Below the pieces are notes generated by a model. The model did no database searches and had not been told where the DNA came from. It saw only the letters and a program-made list of their open reading frames with translations. A stretch of DNA of 64,000 nucleotides from Chelativorans alearensis (GTDB lineage Bacteria; Pseudomonadota; Alphaproteobacteria; Rhizobiales; Rhizobiaceae), in contig NZ_WQNI01000013.1 in NCBI RefSeq assembly GCF_010993735.1, positions 310,001-374,000 on the forward strand. The letters are read 5' to 3'. The position numbers were made by a program, and so were the translations under genes. This document shows, one piece after another, positions 52,640 to 62,143 of this stretch (position 1 is the stretch's first letter; each line of letters begins with the position of its first letter).

Positions 52640-54679
52640 GTGGAAAGGCGCGTGGAATCCCCGTCGCTGGGCGTCGACGACGTCCATGTGCGGATGCTCG
52701 GCCCTTTGAGAATCAACCGGAATGGCACCGTGCTGGACCTTCCGGCCTCGCGAAAGGTGCGCGCGCTTTTTGCCTATCTGGCTCTCACCCCACATGCGGT
52801 GGGGCGCAGCCGTCTCTGCGAGCTCTTCTGGGACGTTCCGAACGACCCGCGCGGCGAGCTGCGGTGGTGTCTCAGCAAGCTCAGAGGCATGCTCGACGGG
52901 CCTGGCCGGCGCCGGGTCGCGACATCCGACGATATGGTCGCACTCGATCTTAGCGGCTGTTTCGTGGATGCCGTCGAGATTGCGGCCGCGGCTAGGGAAG
53001 GAATAGGGACGCTGGATGCGGAACGCCTGCGAACGCTCTCCTGCCTTTTCGCGGGCGACTTTATGGAAGGGCTGGAGATCGACCGCAGCCTGCAGTTCGA
53101 TAGCTGGCTCATCGCACAAAGACGCAGCCTCAGGGCCTGTCACACGGCTGTGCTGGAGCACCTCGTAGAAAGCCTCCCTGTGGGCTTCGACGAGGTCTTT
53201 CCACTGCTGGACAAGTGGGTCGAGCTTGCCCCGTATGATGGGCGCGCGCATGTGACGCTGCTGCGCGCGCTGTTGGCGCGCGGCCAAATCGGTGAATGCG
53301 AGGAGCATCTTGCCGCGACCGCCAAGCTCTTTGAAGCCGAGGATCTGGATTTCGCACCGATTCGCGAGGCGTGGCGGACCCTCAGGGACTGGCGGGCAGT
53401 CGCATCACGCTCTATCGAAGCGATCCCCGCGGCTTCCGCGTCGGCGACGGTGGCCGGCTCCGCCGAAGCCGGCGCTTTCACGGCTCGGCGCGCCTCCCTC
53501 GCCGTTATGCCTTTTCTGGAGCAAACGAACGCAGGCAGCCTTCGCGGCGGGCTCGCCGACGGCCTCACCCACGATATCATCACCCGTCTGGCCAAGCTGA
53601 GGAGCCTGTTCGTAATCGCACAGGGCTCAGTCTTTGCCCTCGCGGAGCGAAATATCGGGCCCGAAGACGCCGCCAGGAGGCTCGATATCGACTACGTCGC
53701 CAGCGGGATGCTGCGGCGCGAGGCAGGCCGCTTTACCGTGACGATCGAACTGGTCGAGGCGCGTACGGCCAGAATCGTTTGGGCGGAGGCCTTCGACCAC
53801 AAGGCGGACGATGCCTTCATCGTCCTCGACGAAATCGGCAACAGAATTGTTGCCTCGATCGCCAACGAGATCGAGGCCGCGGAAAAGAACCGCGCAATCC
53901 TCAAGCCGCCTAACTCGCTCGATGCCTGGGAAGCCCATCATCGCGGTCTCTGGCATATGTATCGCTTCACCAGAGGCGACAACGAGCAGGCCCGGCACTT
54001 CTTCGAGATGGCGGTGCGGCTGGATCCGACCTTTGCCCGCGCCTATGCAGGCCTGTCCTTCACCCACTGGCAGAGCGCCTTTCAGCATTGGGCGGATCGT
54101 GAGCGTGAGACCGATCTCGCCTTCGAGGCAGCGGGCCGAAGCCTTATCATTGACGACCACGACCCGGCTGCTCATTGGGCGATGGGCCGCGCGCTATGGC
54201 TGCGCGGGCGACAGGACGAGTCTCTCGGCGAATTGGAGCGGGCGGTGGACCTCAGCCCGAATTTCGCGCTCGGCCACTATGCGCTCGCCTTCGTCCATTC
54301 CCAGTCGGGGGATCCGGGTGCTGCCATCGGGTCAGCCGATCACTCGCGCAGCTTGAGCCCGTTCGACCCTCTGCTGTTTGCAATGCTTGGCGCGCGGGCG
54401 ATGGCTCATGTTCGTCTCGGCCAGTTCGAGGAAGCCGCGGAATGGGCGGTCAAGGCGGCCGCGCGGCCCAATGCCCATGTCGTCATCCGCGCCATAGCCG
54501 CTCATTGTCTCGCGTTGGCCGACCGGGTGGAGGAGGGCCGGGCCTATGCGAAGGCTATCCGCGAGACGCTCCCAAGCTACAGCGTCGACGATTTCCTCAC
54601 CGCCTTGAGGTTCGCACCCGACGCCGAGGCACTGTTCCGGAAAGGCGCCAAGCGGATCGGCTTTGGCAGGATCAGATAA
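52640..54679 (+). CDS. SARP/BTAD-type regulator with TolB-like and TPR domains
   Basis: 679 residues from GTG 52640 (GGAGAG upstream; GTG 52610 is an alternative). Winged-helix DNA-binding N-terminus (VRMLGPLRINRNG; RSRLCELFWDVPNDPRGELR), bacterial transcriptional activator domain to about residue 260, a TolB/CyaB-like region (ASLAVMPFLEQTN; DYVASGMLRREAGRF) and about five TPR-like repeats to the end. No ATPase or cyclase domain. Such regulators activate secondary-metabolite loci in actinomycetes; here it is divergent from the cupin-cysK-decarboxylase genes, likely targets. Confidence 0.83.
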   Translation: MERRVESPSLGVDDVHVRMLGPLRINRNGTVLDLPASRKVRALFAYLALTPHAVGRSRLCELFWDVPNDPRGELRWCLSKLRGMLDGPGRRRVATSDDMVALDLSGCFVDAVEIAAAAREGIGTLDAERLRTLSCLFAGDFMEGLEIDRSLQFDSWLIAQRRSLRACHTAVLEHLVESLPVGFDEVFPLLDKWVELAPYDGRAHVTLLRALLARGQIGECEEHLAATAKLFEAEDLDFAPIREAWRTLRDWRAVASRSIEAIPAASASATVAGSAEAGAFTARRASLAVMPFLEQTNAGSLRGGLADGLTHDIITRLAKLRSLFVIAQGSVFALAERNIGPEDAARRLDIDYVASGMLRREAGRFTVTIELVEARTARIVWAEAFDHKADDAFIVLDEIGNRIVASIANEIEAAEKNRAILKPPNSLDAWEAHHRGLWHMYRFTRGDNEQARHFFEMAVRLDPTFARAYAGLSFTHWQSAFQHWADRERETDLAFEAAGRSLIIDDHDPAAHWAMGRALWLRGRQDESLGELERAVDLSPNFALGHYALAFVHSQSGDPGAAIGSADHSRSLSPFDPLLFAMLGARAMAHVRLGQFEEAAEWAVKAAARPNAHVVIRAIAAHCLALADRVEEGRAYAKAIRETLPSYSVDDFLTALRFAPDAEALFRKGAKRIGFGRIR

Positions 54680-54702
54680 AGCTGCTGGTCCCTACCCGCC
54701 AA

Positions 54703-54735
54703 CTGCTTCCCCCCTTTCGCAGACGGGGGAAGCAG
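54703..54735. terminator. Strong hairpin after the SARP-type gene
   Basis: CTGCTTCCCCC (54703-54713) pairs with GGGGGAAGCAG (54725-54735), an 11-bp perfect stem with an 11-base loop. It lies 23 bases after the regulator stop and 50 bases beyond the tRNA-Gly 3' end, so it could serve both convergent units. Confidence 0.7.
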
Positions 54736-54785
54736 AAAACGCCCCTGAAGGCGCCCACCAGGCCTTTGATATTCTTGAAGAAAAC

Positions 54786-54860
54786 TGGAGCGGGCGAAGG
54801 GATTCGAACCCTCGACCCCAACCTTGGCAAGGTTGTGCTCTACCCCTGAGCTACACCCGC
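54786..54860 (-). tRNA. tRNA-Gly (GCC)
   Basis: Cloverleaf read on the minus strand: acceptor GCGGGTG with CGCCCGC (G-T pair allowed), discriminator T and an encoded CCA at 54786-54788; D-arm with AGCTCAGGGGTAGAGC; anticodon stem CAACC/GGTTG around TTGCCAA, anticodon GCC at 54826-54828; T-arm GGGTTCGAATCCC. The rest of the 54680-55065 gap, 385 bases, holds the terminator above and otherwise nothing I can support. Confidence 0.97.
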
Positions 54861-55065
54861 TCGCACGGCGAAAGCCGTAAGCGGCGCTTATATGGCTGAA
54901 CTGCCGGCCGATTGCAACAGGGAATTCGTGCCGGCTTTGCATTCGCCCGGGGCGCCGGGTGCTTCCACAAACATCGGTCGTTCGCTGCCGCTGGCGGTCG
55001 TGCTTGCAAAAAGGCGGCGGGAGCGCATACACCGGTGTGGTGCCAGCTATTCGAAGTGAGGGGTC

Positions 55066-55563
55066 ATGCCGAGATCGCCGGAAGAACTGATGGATTATCT
55101 CGCGGGACTCGGCATCGTGGTGACGACCCATCGCCATCCTCCGCTTTTCACGGTCGAGGAATCGCAAGACCTGCGTGGCGAAATTTCCGGCGGTCATACA
55201 AAAAACCTGCTCTTGAAGGATAAGAAGGATCGGTATTTCCTGGTGACGGTCGAAGAGGATGCGCGGGTGGACCTCAAGACGATTCACCATGCGATCGGCG
55301 CGTCCGGCCGCGTGTCCTTCGGCAAGCCGGACAGGCTTATGGCTCTGCTCGGGGTTACCCCCGGTGCCGTCACCGTCTTCGGCGTGGTCAACGATAGCGA
55401 GCGGAAGGTTACCGTGGTGCTGGACGAAGCGCTCCTGGAGCACGAGATCATCAACGCGCATCCGCTTCACAATGAGGCGACGATATCAATCCGCAGGGCC
55501 GACCTCATGCGTTTCCTCGAAACGACCGGGCACCGGCCGCTCGTCTTGAAAGTTTCGCAATGA
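55066..55563 (+). CDS. Prolyl-tRNA editing protein, YbaK/ProX family
   Basis: 165-residue trans-editing domain that deacylates mischarged tRNA-Pro (Ala- or Cys-tRNA-Pro). Family marks: GGHTKNLLLKDKKDRYFLV in outline, with the catalytic Lys region, and SFGKPDRLMALLGVTPGAVTVFG. Closest in style to PrdX/ProXp-ala. Single gene after the tRNA-Gly, followed by the thioredoxin gene 91 bases on. Confidence 0.9.
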   Translation: MPRSPEELMDYLAGLGIVVTTHRHPPLFTVEESQDLRGEISGGHTKNLLLKDKKDRYFLVTVEEDARVDLKTIHHAIGASGRVSFGKPDRLMALLGVTPGAVTVFGVVNDSERKVTVVLDEALLEHEIINAHPLHNEATISIRRADLMRFLETTGHRPLVLKVSQ

Positions 55564-55654
55564 TCGCCACATCACGTTTTCCGCTCTTATCGGCGAGACG
55601 GCGCCCCGGCGTTGCCTTGGCGAGCAGGCGCGTCAAGTACACGAAGGGGCAGAA

Positions 55655-56644
55655 ATGAGCAACCACGACAATCCCTATGGCGGAACAGGCGGTCAGATGA
55701 CGGCGAATGTCAGTTTCGGCGGGCCAGGCGGCGAGGCGGGAAGCGGCAACGGCTTCGCGGAGGCCGCTCCCGGGGCGTCCGGTCTTATCAAGGACACGTC
55801 GACGGCGTCCTTTGCCGCCGATGTCGTCCAGGAGTCGAGCCGCCAGCCGGTGCTGGTGGATTTCTGGGCGCCGTGGTGCGGCCCCTGCAAGCAGCTTACG
55901 CCGGCGCTCGAGAAGGTGGTGCGCGAGGCAGGCGGCGGCGTCAAGCTCGTGAAGCTGAACATCGATGAGCACCCGGCCATTCCCGGCCAACTCGGCATCC
56001 AGTCGATTCCCGCCGTCATCGCCTTCAAGGACGGCCAGCCCGTCGACGGTTTCATGGGTGCCGTTCCAGAGAGCCAGATTCGCGACTTCGTGAAGAAGCT
56101 CTCGGCCGGTGGCGGCAACCGCGTCGAGGAAGCGTTGGCAGCGGCGGCGGAGGCGCGCGAGGCCGGCGACCAGCAGATGGCGGCGCAGATCTATTCGGCG
56201 GTCCTGCAGCAGGAGCCGGAGCATGTGGAGGCGTTGGCGGCCCTTGCCGACCTCCTGTTCGAGGCGGGGCAGGCCGACGAGGCACGGGCTGTGCTCGAGC
56301 GGGTGCCGGAAGCGAAGAAGGATGCCGCTTCCGTTGCCGCAGTGCGGGCCAAGATGGCGCTGGCCGAACAGGTGGCGGGGCTCGGCGACCCGGTCGCCCT
56401 GCAGAGGCGGCTTGAGGCGGACCCTGCCGACCATCAGGCGCGCTTCGATCTGGCGCTCATCCGAAACGCGGAGGGAAAGCGCGAGGAAGCGGCGGAACAC
56501 CTGCTCGTCGTCGTCAGGGCGGATCGGAGCTGGAATGACGACGCAGCACGGGCGAAGCTTCTGGAGCTCTTCGATGCCTGGGGGATGAGCGATCCGGCGA
56601 CCCTTTCGGCCAGGCGCAAGCTTTCCTCGCTGCTGTTTTCCTGA
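55655..56644 (+). CDS. Thioredoxin-TPR protein, CnoX/YbbN-like
   Basis: 329 residues. Gly-rich N-terminus of about 45 residues, thioredoxin fold at about 50-150 with WCGPC at 74-78 (a full redox-active CxxC), and TPR-like helices to the end (AAQIYSAVLQQEPEHVEALAALADLLFE outlined). In alphaproteobacteria CnoX-type proteins act as redox-linked holdases that hand clients to GroEL. Precedes the Trm112-like gene; a Lon N-terminal domain gene usual between them in relatives is missing. Confidence 0.9.
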   Translation: MSNHDNPYGGTGGQMTANVSFGGPGGEAGSGNGFAEAAPGASGLIKDTSTASFAADVVQESSRQPVLVDFWAPWCGPCKQLTPALEKVVREAGGGVKLVKLNIDEHPAIPGQLGIQSIPAVIAFKDGQPVDGFMGAVPESQIRDFVKKLSAGGGNRVEEALAAAAEAREAGDQQMAAQIYSAVLQQEPEHVEALAALADLLFEAGQADEARAVLERVPEAKKDAASVAAVRAKMALAEQVAGLGDPVALQRRLEADPADHQARFDLALIRNAEGKREEAAEHLLVVVRADRSWNDDAARAKLLELFDAWGMSDPATLSARRKLSSLLFS

Positions 56645-56770
56645 GTGCCGCTCCCGTACGGGCGAAATATAGGGGCGCCGGACGCCCTCTCGCTCGTCCC
56701 GCCATCATGCTATGAATGGGCGAGGAAGTGTGTTCGGTGGACAGTGGAGTGGAGCGGAGACGCCGGTGAC

Positions 56771-56980
56771 ATGACTGACAGAGGGCGGAGCGAACAGGCC
56801 TTGATCGAGCCGAAGCTTCTGGAGCTTCTGGTTTGTCCCCTCACCAGGGGCCCGCTTAAATGGGACCCGGCGGGCAGCGAGCTGATCTCCAGGGCGGCCC
56901 AGCTTGCTTATCCGGTGCGCGACGGCGTTCCCGTCATGCTGCCGTCGGAAGCGCGGCCACTGGATCCGGACCACCCCTGA
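56771..56980 (+). CDS. Trm112 family protein
   Basis: 69 residues from ATG 56771. [19 protein letters not shown] then [20 protein letters not shown] match the bacterial Trm112/UPF0434 family. The usual second CPxC is reduced to a single Cys, as often in alphaproteobacteria, so no zinc site. Eukaryotic Trm112 activates methyltransferases; the bacterial role is less clear. Confidence 0.85.
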   Translation: MTDRGRSEQALIEPKLLELLVCPLTRGPLKWDPAGSELISRAAQLAYPVRDGVPVMLPSEARPLDPDHP

Positions 56981-57010
56981 CGTGAGGCCACGTCCTTTCC
57001 GCTTGGCTTT

Positions 57011-57156
57011 TTAGAGCATGATCCCGAAAGTGGATGCCGGTTTTGGGAAAGATAAGCGGCATCCAGGAAGTGGAAACCGGTTTTTCCGTCCGGAATTGCG
57101 ATAAAACAAGGAGTTAGATCAGTTCATTGATTCCATGAAACGATGAACGGCTCTAA
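57011..57156 (+). repeat. Interspersed repeat copy B (rhizobial RIME-like element)
   Basis: 146 bases bounded by TTAGAGC (57011-57017) and GCTCTAA (57150-57156) as 7-bp terminal inverted repeats. Inside are two near-direct blocks GTGGATGCCGGTTTTGGGAA and GTGGAAACCGGTTTTTCCGT, then the hairpin GTTCATtgattccATGAAAC-GATGAAC. The distal half aligns with copy A at 27031-27125, in opposite orientation. Its right end supplies the TAG stop of dnaE2. The gap 57001-57152 holds nothing else. Confidence 0.8.
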
Positions 57157-60100
57157 TGGAAATTCCGCCCCTTGGGCATGACGGCGGCGGCTTGGGCGCG
57201 CACCAGCCGCGGGGCTCCCTCCGATGGCGGCGGTCTGCCTTGCGCAGCCGGAGCGCCCGGCTGTTTCGCCTCGGTCCACCTGCCGTCCTCCCTTTGCCGT
57301 TCGTCCTTGACAAGGATGTCGAGCCAGATGCTCAGGTCTTCGATCCGCTCGGCGATGAGGTGGATGACGCCCGAGGCCGCCTGGAGGCGACCCGTGACGC
57401 GCACGAAGCGGGCGCCCAGCACCTGCGGCCGGAAACGCTCGAAGGTTTTGTGCCAGACGACGATGTTGGCGATGCCGGTTTCGTCCTCGAGGGTCATGAA
57501 GATGACGCCTTTGGAGGTGCCGGGGCGCTGGCGGATGAGCACCAGGCCGGCGACGGAAAGGCGGCGCCCGTTACCCATCACCGGCAGACTTTCGTTGGAG
57601 GTCACGCCTTCCGCATCGAGGCGGGTGCGCAGGAAGGAGACAGGATGCGCCTTGAGCGACAGACCGAGCGCGCGGTAATCGTGCACCACGTGTTCGCCGA
57701 GCGGCATGGGCGGCAGGCGCATCTCCGGCTCGCGGTCGGCAAGGCGCAGGCTTGGCCGGTCGAAAAGCGGCAAGCGCTCGGCGGCGGCTTTCTCGTCCAG
57801 CGCCCGCGCGGCCCAAAGTGCCGAGCGCCTGTCGAGGCCGAGGGAGCGGAAGGCATCGGCCTCCGCCAGACGGGCGACGGTGCTTTTGCCCAAGCCCGCG
57901 CGCAGCCACAGGTCGCGCACGGAATCGTAGCCGGCACCGCGATTTTCCACCAGCCGCTTCACGTCCTCCTCCGAAAGCCCCTTGACCTGGCGCAAGCCGA
58001 GGCGCACGGCGTGCCGTGTCGCAATGACCGGGCGCATCTGTGTATGCCGGTCCGCCACGCGGGCACGGTCAAAGGGGGCTTCTTCCAGCGTGCAGTCCCA
58101 TTCGGACAGGTTGATGTCCGCGGCGCGAACCTCGACACCATGCTCGCGCGCGTCGCGCACGAGCTGCGCCGGCGCGTAGAAGCCCATGGGCTGGGCGTTG
58201 AGGATCGCCGCGCAGAAGACGTCCGGATAGAAGGTCTTGAACCACGCGGAGGCATAGACGAGGAGGGCGAAGGAGGCGGCGTGGCTTTCGGGGAAGCCGT
58301 AGTCGCCGAACCCTTCGATCTGCTTGAAGCAGCGCTCGGCGAACTCGCGCGGATAGCCCCGCGACACCATGCCGTCGATCATCTTCTGGCGGTACTCGTG
58401 GATCGTGCCCGTGCGCCTGAAAGTCGCCATCGCGCGGCGCAACTGGTCGGCCTCGCCGGGGGAAAAGCCGCCGGCCACGACGGCGATCTTCATCGCCTGT
58501 TCCTGGAAGAGCGGCACGCCGAGCGTTCTCTCCAGAATGGCCTTGAGTTCCGGCCGCACGTATTCCGGCTTTTCCTTTCCCTCACGCCGGCGAAGATAGG
58601 GATGCACCATGTCGCCCTGGATGGGCCCCGGCCTGACGATGGCCACCTCGATAACGAGATCATAGAATTTGCGCGGCTTGAGGCGGGGGAGCATCGACAT
58701 CTGTGCGCGGGACTCGACCTGGAAGACGCCGAGCGTGTCCGCCCGGCAGATCATGTCGTAGACGCGCCGGTCCTTGATCGGGACCGTTGCCAGTTCGAGA
58801 GGCCGGCCATGGTCGTCCCGAACGTCGTAGTGTTCCTTCAGTAGCTCGAATGAACGCCGCAGGCAGGACAGCATGCCGAGCGCCAGGACATCGACCTTAA
58901 GCATCTTGACCGCATCGAGGTCGTCCTTGTCCCACTCCACCATCTTGCGCTCGTCCATCGCCGTCTTGACGATGGGGACCATCTCGTCGAGCCGGTCCCT
59001 GGTGATGACGAAGCCGCCGACATGTTGAGACAGGTGACGCGGGAAACCTAAAATCTCATTCGCGCGGTCGACCAGATGCTTTGTCCGAGGGTCGGCTTTA
59101 TCGAGGCCGGCGGCGCCTGTCTCCGTGTCGCCGAGCTCGGCGCTCGACCAACCCCAGATCGAGCCGGAGAGCGCGGCCATCGTGTCCTCGGAGAGGCCGA
59201 GCGCCTTGGCGACCTCGCGCAGTGCGGAGCGGCCGCGATAGGTGACGACAGAGGCGGCGAGTGCGGTCCGCTTCTCACTGTACTTCCTGTAGATATAAGC
59301 GATGACGTCGTCGCGCCGGCTATGCTCGAAATCGACATCGATGTCCGGCGGTTCGTTGCGCTCCTTTGAAATGAAGCGCTCGAAAAGGGTATCGATGATG
59401 TCCGGTCCGACATCGGTGATGAACAGGCAGTAACAGACAATGGAATTGGCGGCCGAACCCCGGCCCTGGCAGAGGATACCTTTCCCGCGGGCAAACTTCA
59501 TGATGTCGTGGACGGTCAGGAAGTAGCGGGCGTATTGCAACTCGCGGACCGTCTCCAGCTCGTGCCGGATTATCGCCTCTATCTTGGGAGAAACGCCGTC
59601 TGGGAACCGCTTGCGCGCGCCTTCCCAGGTGAGCCGTTCGAGCTCCTCCTGAGGCGGAAGGCCGGATTCCGTCGGTTCGTCGGGATAATTGTATTGAAGC
59701 TCTGCGAGCGAGAAGGAAAGGCTTTCGGCAAAACGGATCGTCTCGGTGAGCGCTTCGGGGTAGTGACGGAAGAGCCGTGTCATTTCCTCCGGCGGTTTCA
59801 GGTGGCGCTCGGCGTTGGCTTCGAGGGCGAAGCCTGTCTCCGTTATCGGCGTGTTCAACCGGATCGCGGTCAGCACATCCTGCAGCGGGCGCCGCTCCGC
59901 TGCATGATAGAGCACGTCATTGGTCGCCATCAGCGGCAGGCTCGAGGCCTCTGCCATATTTGCCGCCTGGGCCAGCTTCCAGCGGTCATTCCCGCCATAG
60001 GAAGGTGCTACCGCAAGCCGGACCGCTCGCCCAAAGCGGTCCTTCAGGCGCTTGAGGAAGGAAAGCGTTTCCTCCGGCTGCGCTTCAAGATCGGGCAGGG

Positions 60101-60509
60101 CGGCGAGCGAGATGCGATCCCCCCATTCGAAGAGGTCTTTCGCGAAAAGGACGAGCGCGCCCTTTTCGCTTTCCTCGCGCAGATTTGCTTCTGTCAGCAT
60201 CCGGCAGAGATACGCCCAGCCCTGCCGGTCTTGCGGATAGGCAAGAATATCCGGTGTGCCGTCGGAGAAGACGAGCCGGCTGCCGGGGTGATAAGGAAGC
60301 TGGGTCAGCTCGGCATTCTCCGTCAGCTTGATGTGTTTGGACTGGCTCCAGGCCCGCACCACGCCCGCCACGGTGTTGCGGTCGGCAAGGCCCAGGGCCG
60401 AATGGCCGAGCAACTTTGCCGCGACGACCAACTCCTCCGGCTTCGAAGCGCCGCGCAGGAAGGAGAAGTTCGACTGCACGCCGAATTCAGCATAGGCGGG
60501 GGCGCTCAT
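57153..60509 (-). CDS. dnaE2: Error-prone DNA polymerase III alpha-like subunit DnaE2 (ImuC)
   Basis: 1118 residues from ATG 60509, overlapping the imuB stop (ATGA). PHP domain start FGVQSNFSFLRGAS, polymerase core with GRGSAANSIVCYCLFITDVGP and PPDIDVDFEHSRRDDVI (catalytic Asp residues), helix-hairpin-helix KRLVENRGAGYDSVRDLW and a C-terminal OB fold. Lacks tau-binding tail typical of replicative DnaE. Performs lesion bypass and induced mutagenesis with ImuA and ImuB. The stop codon lies within the interspersed repeat. Confidence 0.96.
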   Translation of the reverse strand: MSAPAYAEFGVQSNFSFLRGASKPEELVVAAKLLGHSALGLADRNTVAGVVRAWSQSKHIKLTENAELTQLPYHPGSRLVFSDGTPDILAYPQDRQGWAYLCRMLTEANLREESEKGALVLFAKDLFEWGDRISLAALPDLEAQPEETLSFLKRLKDRFGRAVRLAVAPSYGGNDRWKLAQAANMAEASSLPLMATNDVLYHAAERRPLQDVLTAIRLNTPITETGFALEANAERHLKPPEEMTRLFRHYPEALTETIRFAESLSFSLAELQYNYPDEPTESGLPPQEELERLTWEGARKRFPDGVSPKIEAIIRHELETVRELQYARYFLTVHDIMKFARGKGILCQGRGSAANSIVCYCLFITDVGPDIIDTLFERFISKERNEPPDIDVDFEHSRRDDVIAYIYRKYSEKRTALAASVVTYRGRSALREVAKALGLSEDTMAALSGSIWGWSSAELGDTETGAAGLDKADPRTKHLVDRANEILGFPRHLSQHVGGFVITRDRLDEMVPIVKTAMDERKMVEWDKDDLDAVKMLKVDVLALGMLSCLRRSFELLKEHYDVRDDHGRPLELATVPIKDRRVYDMICRADTLGVFQVESRAQMSMLPRLKPRKFYDLVIEVAIVRPGPIQGDMVHPYLRRREGKEKPEYVRPELKAILERTLGVPLFQEQAMKIAVVAGGFSPGEADQLRRAMATFRRTGTIHEYRQKMIDGMVSRGYPREFAERCFKQIEGFGDYGFPESHAASFALLVYASAWFKTFYPDVFCAAILNAQPMGFYAPAQLVRDAREHGVEVRAADINLSEWDCTLEEAPFDRARVADRHTQMRPVIATRHAVRLGLRQVKGLSEEDVKRLVENRGAGYDSVRDLWLRAGLGKSTVARLAEADAFRSLGLDRRSALWAARALDEKAAAERLPLFDRPSLRLADREPEMRLPPMPLGEHVVHDYRALGLSLKAHPVSFLRTRLDAEGVTSNESLPVMGNGRRLSVAGLVLIRQRPGTSKGVIFMTLEDETGIANIVVWHKTFERFRPQVLGARFVRVTGRLQAASGVIHLIAERIEDLSIWLDILVKDERQREDGRWTEAKQPGAPAAQGRPPPSEGAPRLVRAQAAAVMPKGRNFH

Positions 60510-62143
60510 GGGAAAATCCCGTGCAGGAACCATCGCGGTGCGGCGGTCTCGCCATAAAGTCCCTCCCGGTAGAGCCAGTAGCGGCGGCCGGCCATGTCCT
60601 CGACGTGGAAATAATCGCGCGTGGGCGCAGGAGGGTCCTCGTGCCACCATTCGGAGGCGATGCGCTCGGGCCCCTCCGCGCGTGCCACACGGTAAAGCGC
60701 CCGCCGCCAGCGGAAGGAAAGGGGCGGGCCTTCGGGGACTTCCGCCGAGGCCGTCACCGGCTCGGGCTTTTCCAGAAGCCGGATGGGACGAGCCCCGGCC
60801 GTCGGCAGCGGTCCCGTTGTCCCTGTCGGCCGGGCGCGCGCCTCCTCCTCGATGGGAGCGAAGCGGGCCCTGCGCTCGGGCACGTGGCTCTCGACCAAGG
60901 CCGGGACGAGAATGGCGCCGTTGCCGAGGCGCGCGCGAATGCGGTCGGCAAGGAGGGAAAGCGCCTCCTCTTCCTCCGATGCGTGCCCCGAAAAATCCGC
61001 TTGCTGCATCACGAAGGGCACAGCGACGGCAACCGAAAGCCGTACCAGATCGAAGCCGTATCCGGCATCGAGGCTGTTTTCGAGGGCGGTCAGCCTCTCT
61101 TGGAACAGCCTTGCGATCAGCGGCGGCTCACGCAACGGACGCGACGTGCCCACCCGAATGCGCACCACGGCACCGTCGACCCGGAAAAGGGAAAGCTGTA
61201 GCCGCCTTGCGCCTTCGCCGCGCCGCTCCAGATCGCCCTTCAAGGTGCGGGCAAGAATGAGGACCAGCCGCTCGATATCCTCCCTGGTGCCGATCGGCTC
61301 TGCAAGCTGGCGTTCGACAGAGAGCGGCGCCACGGGAAGGCGTGGCGAGATGACTTCCTCGATCATCCCCAGGGCCTGGTCCAGACGGGTGATGAGCATG
61401 CTCCCGAAGCGGCGGGCGAGCGGCGCGCGCGGTGCGCCGAGCAGTGCCCCGACATGGCGCAGGCCCACGCTTTCGAGGCCGAACCGGGTCTTCTCCTCCA
61501 GGCGCAAAGCGGCAAGGGGCAAAGGGGCAAGCGCGTGCTCCTCCTCGCCCGCAGGCACGTTCCGGTCGCGGCCTTCATAGTAGCGCGTCGCCGCCCAGGC
61601 CATGCCCGGCGTGGAGGCGAGAGCGGCGCGCGCGTCGAACCCTTGATGCGTGAGCCGGCGGACGATCTCCTCCAGCATCGCATCCTCGCCGCCGAAAAGA
61701 TGCGCGCAGCCGTTGATGTCGAGGAAGAGTCCATCCGCGCCGTTGAGAGCCACCAGCGGTGTGAAGCGGTCACACCAGTCGGCCAAGCTTTCCAGCAGCC
61801 GCCGGTCGGCATCCGGATCGGCCTCGATGATCTCGATCCTCGGATGCATGGCGCGTGCGTCGGCAATACCCATCCCCGGCTTCAGGCCGAGTGAGGCGGC
61901 CCGCTCGTCCAGGGCGGCGATGCGCTGGGTGTTGCCCTCCCGGCAGCTTATGACCAGTGACGGAAAGTCAGCCTGCGCGCCTCTCCTTGCGCGCAGGCGC
62001 CAGCCCGCCCCGTACCGGCGGCGCAGGATCCGGTCGGTCGAAAGATGCGGTAGCCATACCGCCAGTATCCTGCGCTCCCCGGCTGCTCTTGAAAGCAGAT
62101 CCCCGTTCCCCGGTGGGCCATCTTTCCTGAAAAACGAAGTCAT
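60506..62143 (-). CDS. imuB: Y-family polymerase-like protein ImuB
   Basis: 545 residues from ATG 62143. Y-family fold (RRILAVWLPHLSTDRILRR; LFLDINGCAHLFGGEDAML) but the pair of acidic catalytic residues of active Y-polymerases is incomplete, as in all ImuB, which act as a clamp-binding scaffold rather than a polymerase. The ATG gives a 176-base overlap with imuA; a later start near LSRAAGERRILAVWL is possible but has no good codon. Middle gene of the SOS mutasome operon. Confidence 0.93.
   Translation of the reverse strand: MTSFFRKDGPPGNGDLLSRAAGERRILAVWLPHLSTDRILRRRYGAGWRLRARRGAQADFPSLVISCREGNTQRIAALDERAASLGLKPGMGIADARAMHPRIEIIEADPDADRRLLESLADWCDRFTPLVALNGADGLFLDINGCAHLFGGEDAMLEEIVRRLTHQGFDARAALASTPGMAWAATRYYEGRDRNVPAGEEEHALAPLPLAALRLEEKTRFGLESVGLRHVGALLGAPRAPLARRFGSMLITRLDQALGMIEEVISPRLPVAPLSVERQLAEPIGTREDIERLVLILARTLKGDLERRGEGARRLQLSLFRVDGAVVRIRVGTSRPLREPPLIARLFQERLTALENSLDAGYGFDLVRLSVAVAVPFVMQQADFSGHASEEEEALSLLADRIRARLGNGAILVPALVESHVPERRARFAPIEEEARARPTGTTGPLPTAGARPIRLLEKPEPVTASAEVPEGPPLSFRWRRALYRVARAEGPERIASEWWHEDPPAPTRDYFHVEDMAGRRYWLYREGLYGETAAPRWFLHGIFP

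Noticed and set aside
26636-54860. Integrative island inserted at tRNA-Gly
   Set aside because: A tRNA gene borders the accessory region, but no integrase is present and I find no copy of the tRNA 3' end near 26.6 kb.
61180-61200. Beta-clamp-binding motif QLSLF in ImuB
   Set aside because: It looks like the consensus, but its position at about residues 316-320 is in the little-finger fold, where similar residues are structural in this family.
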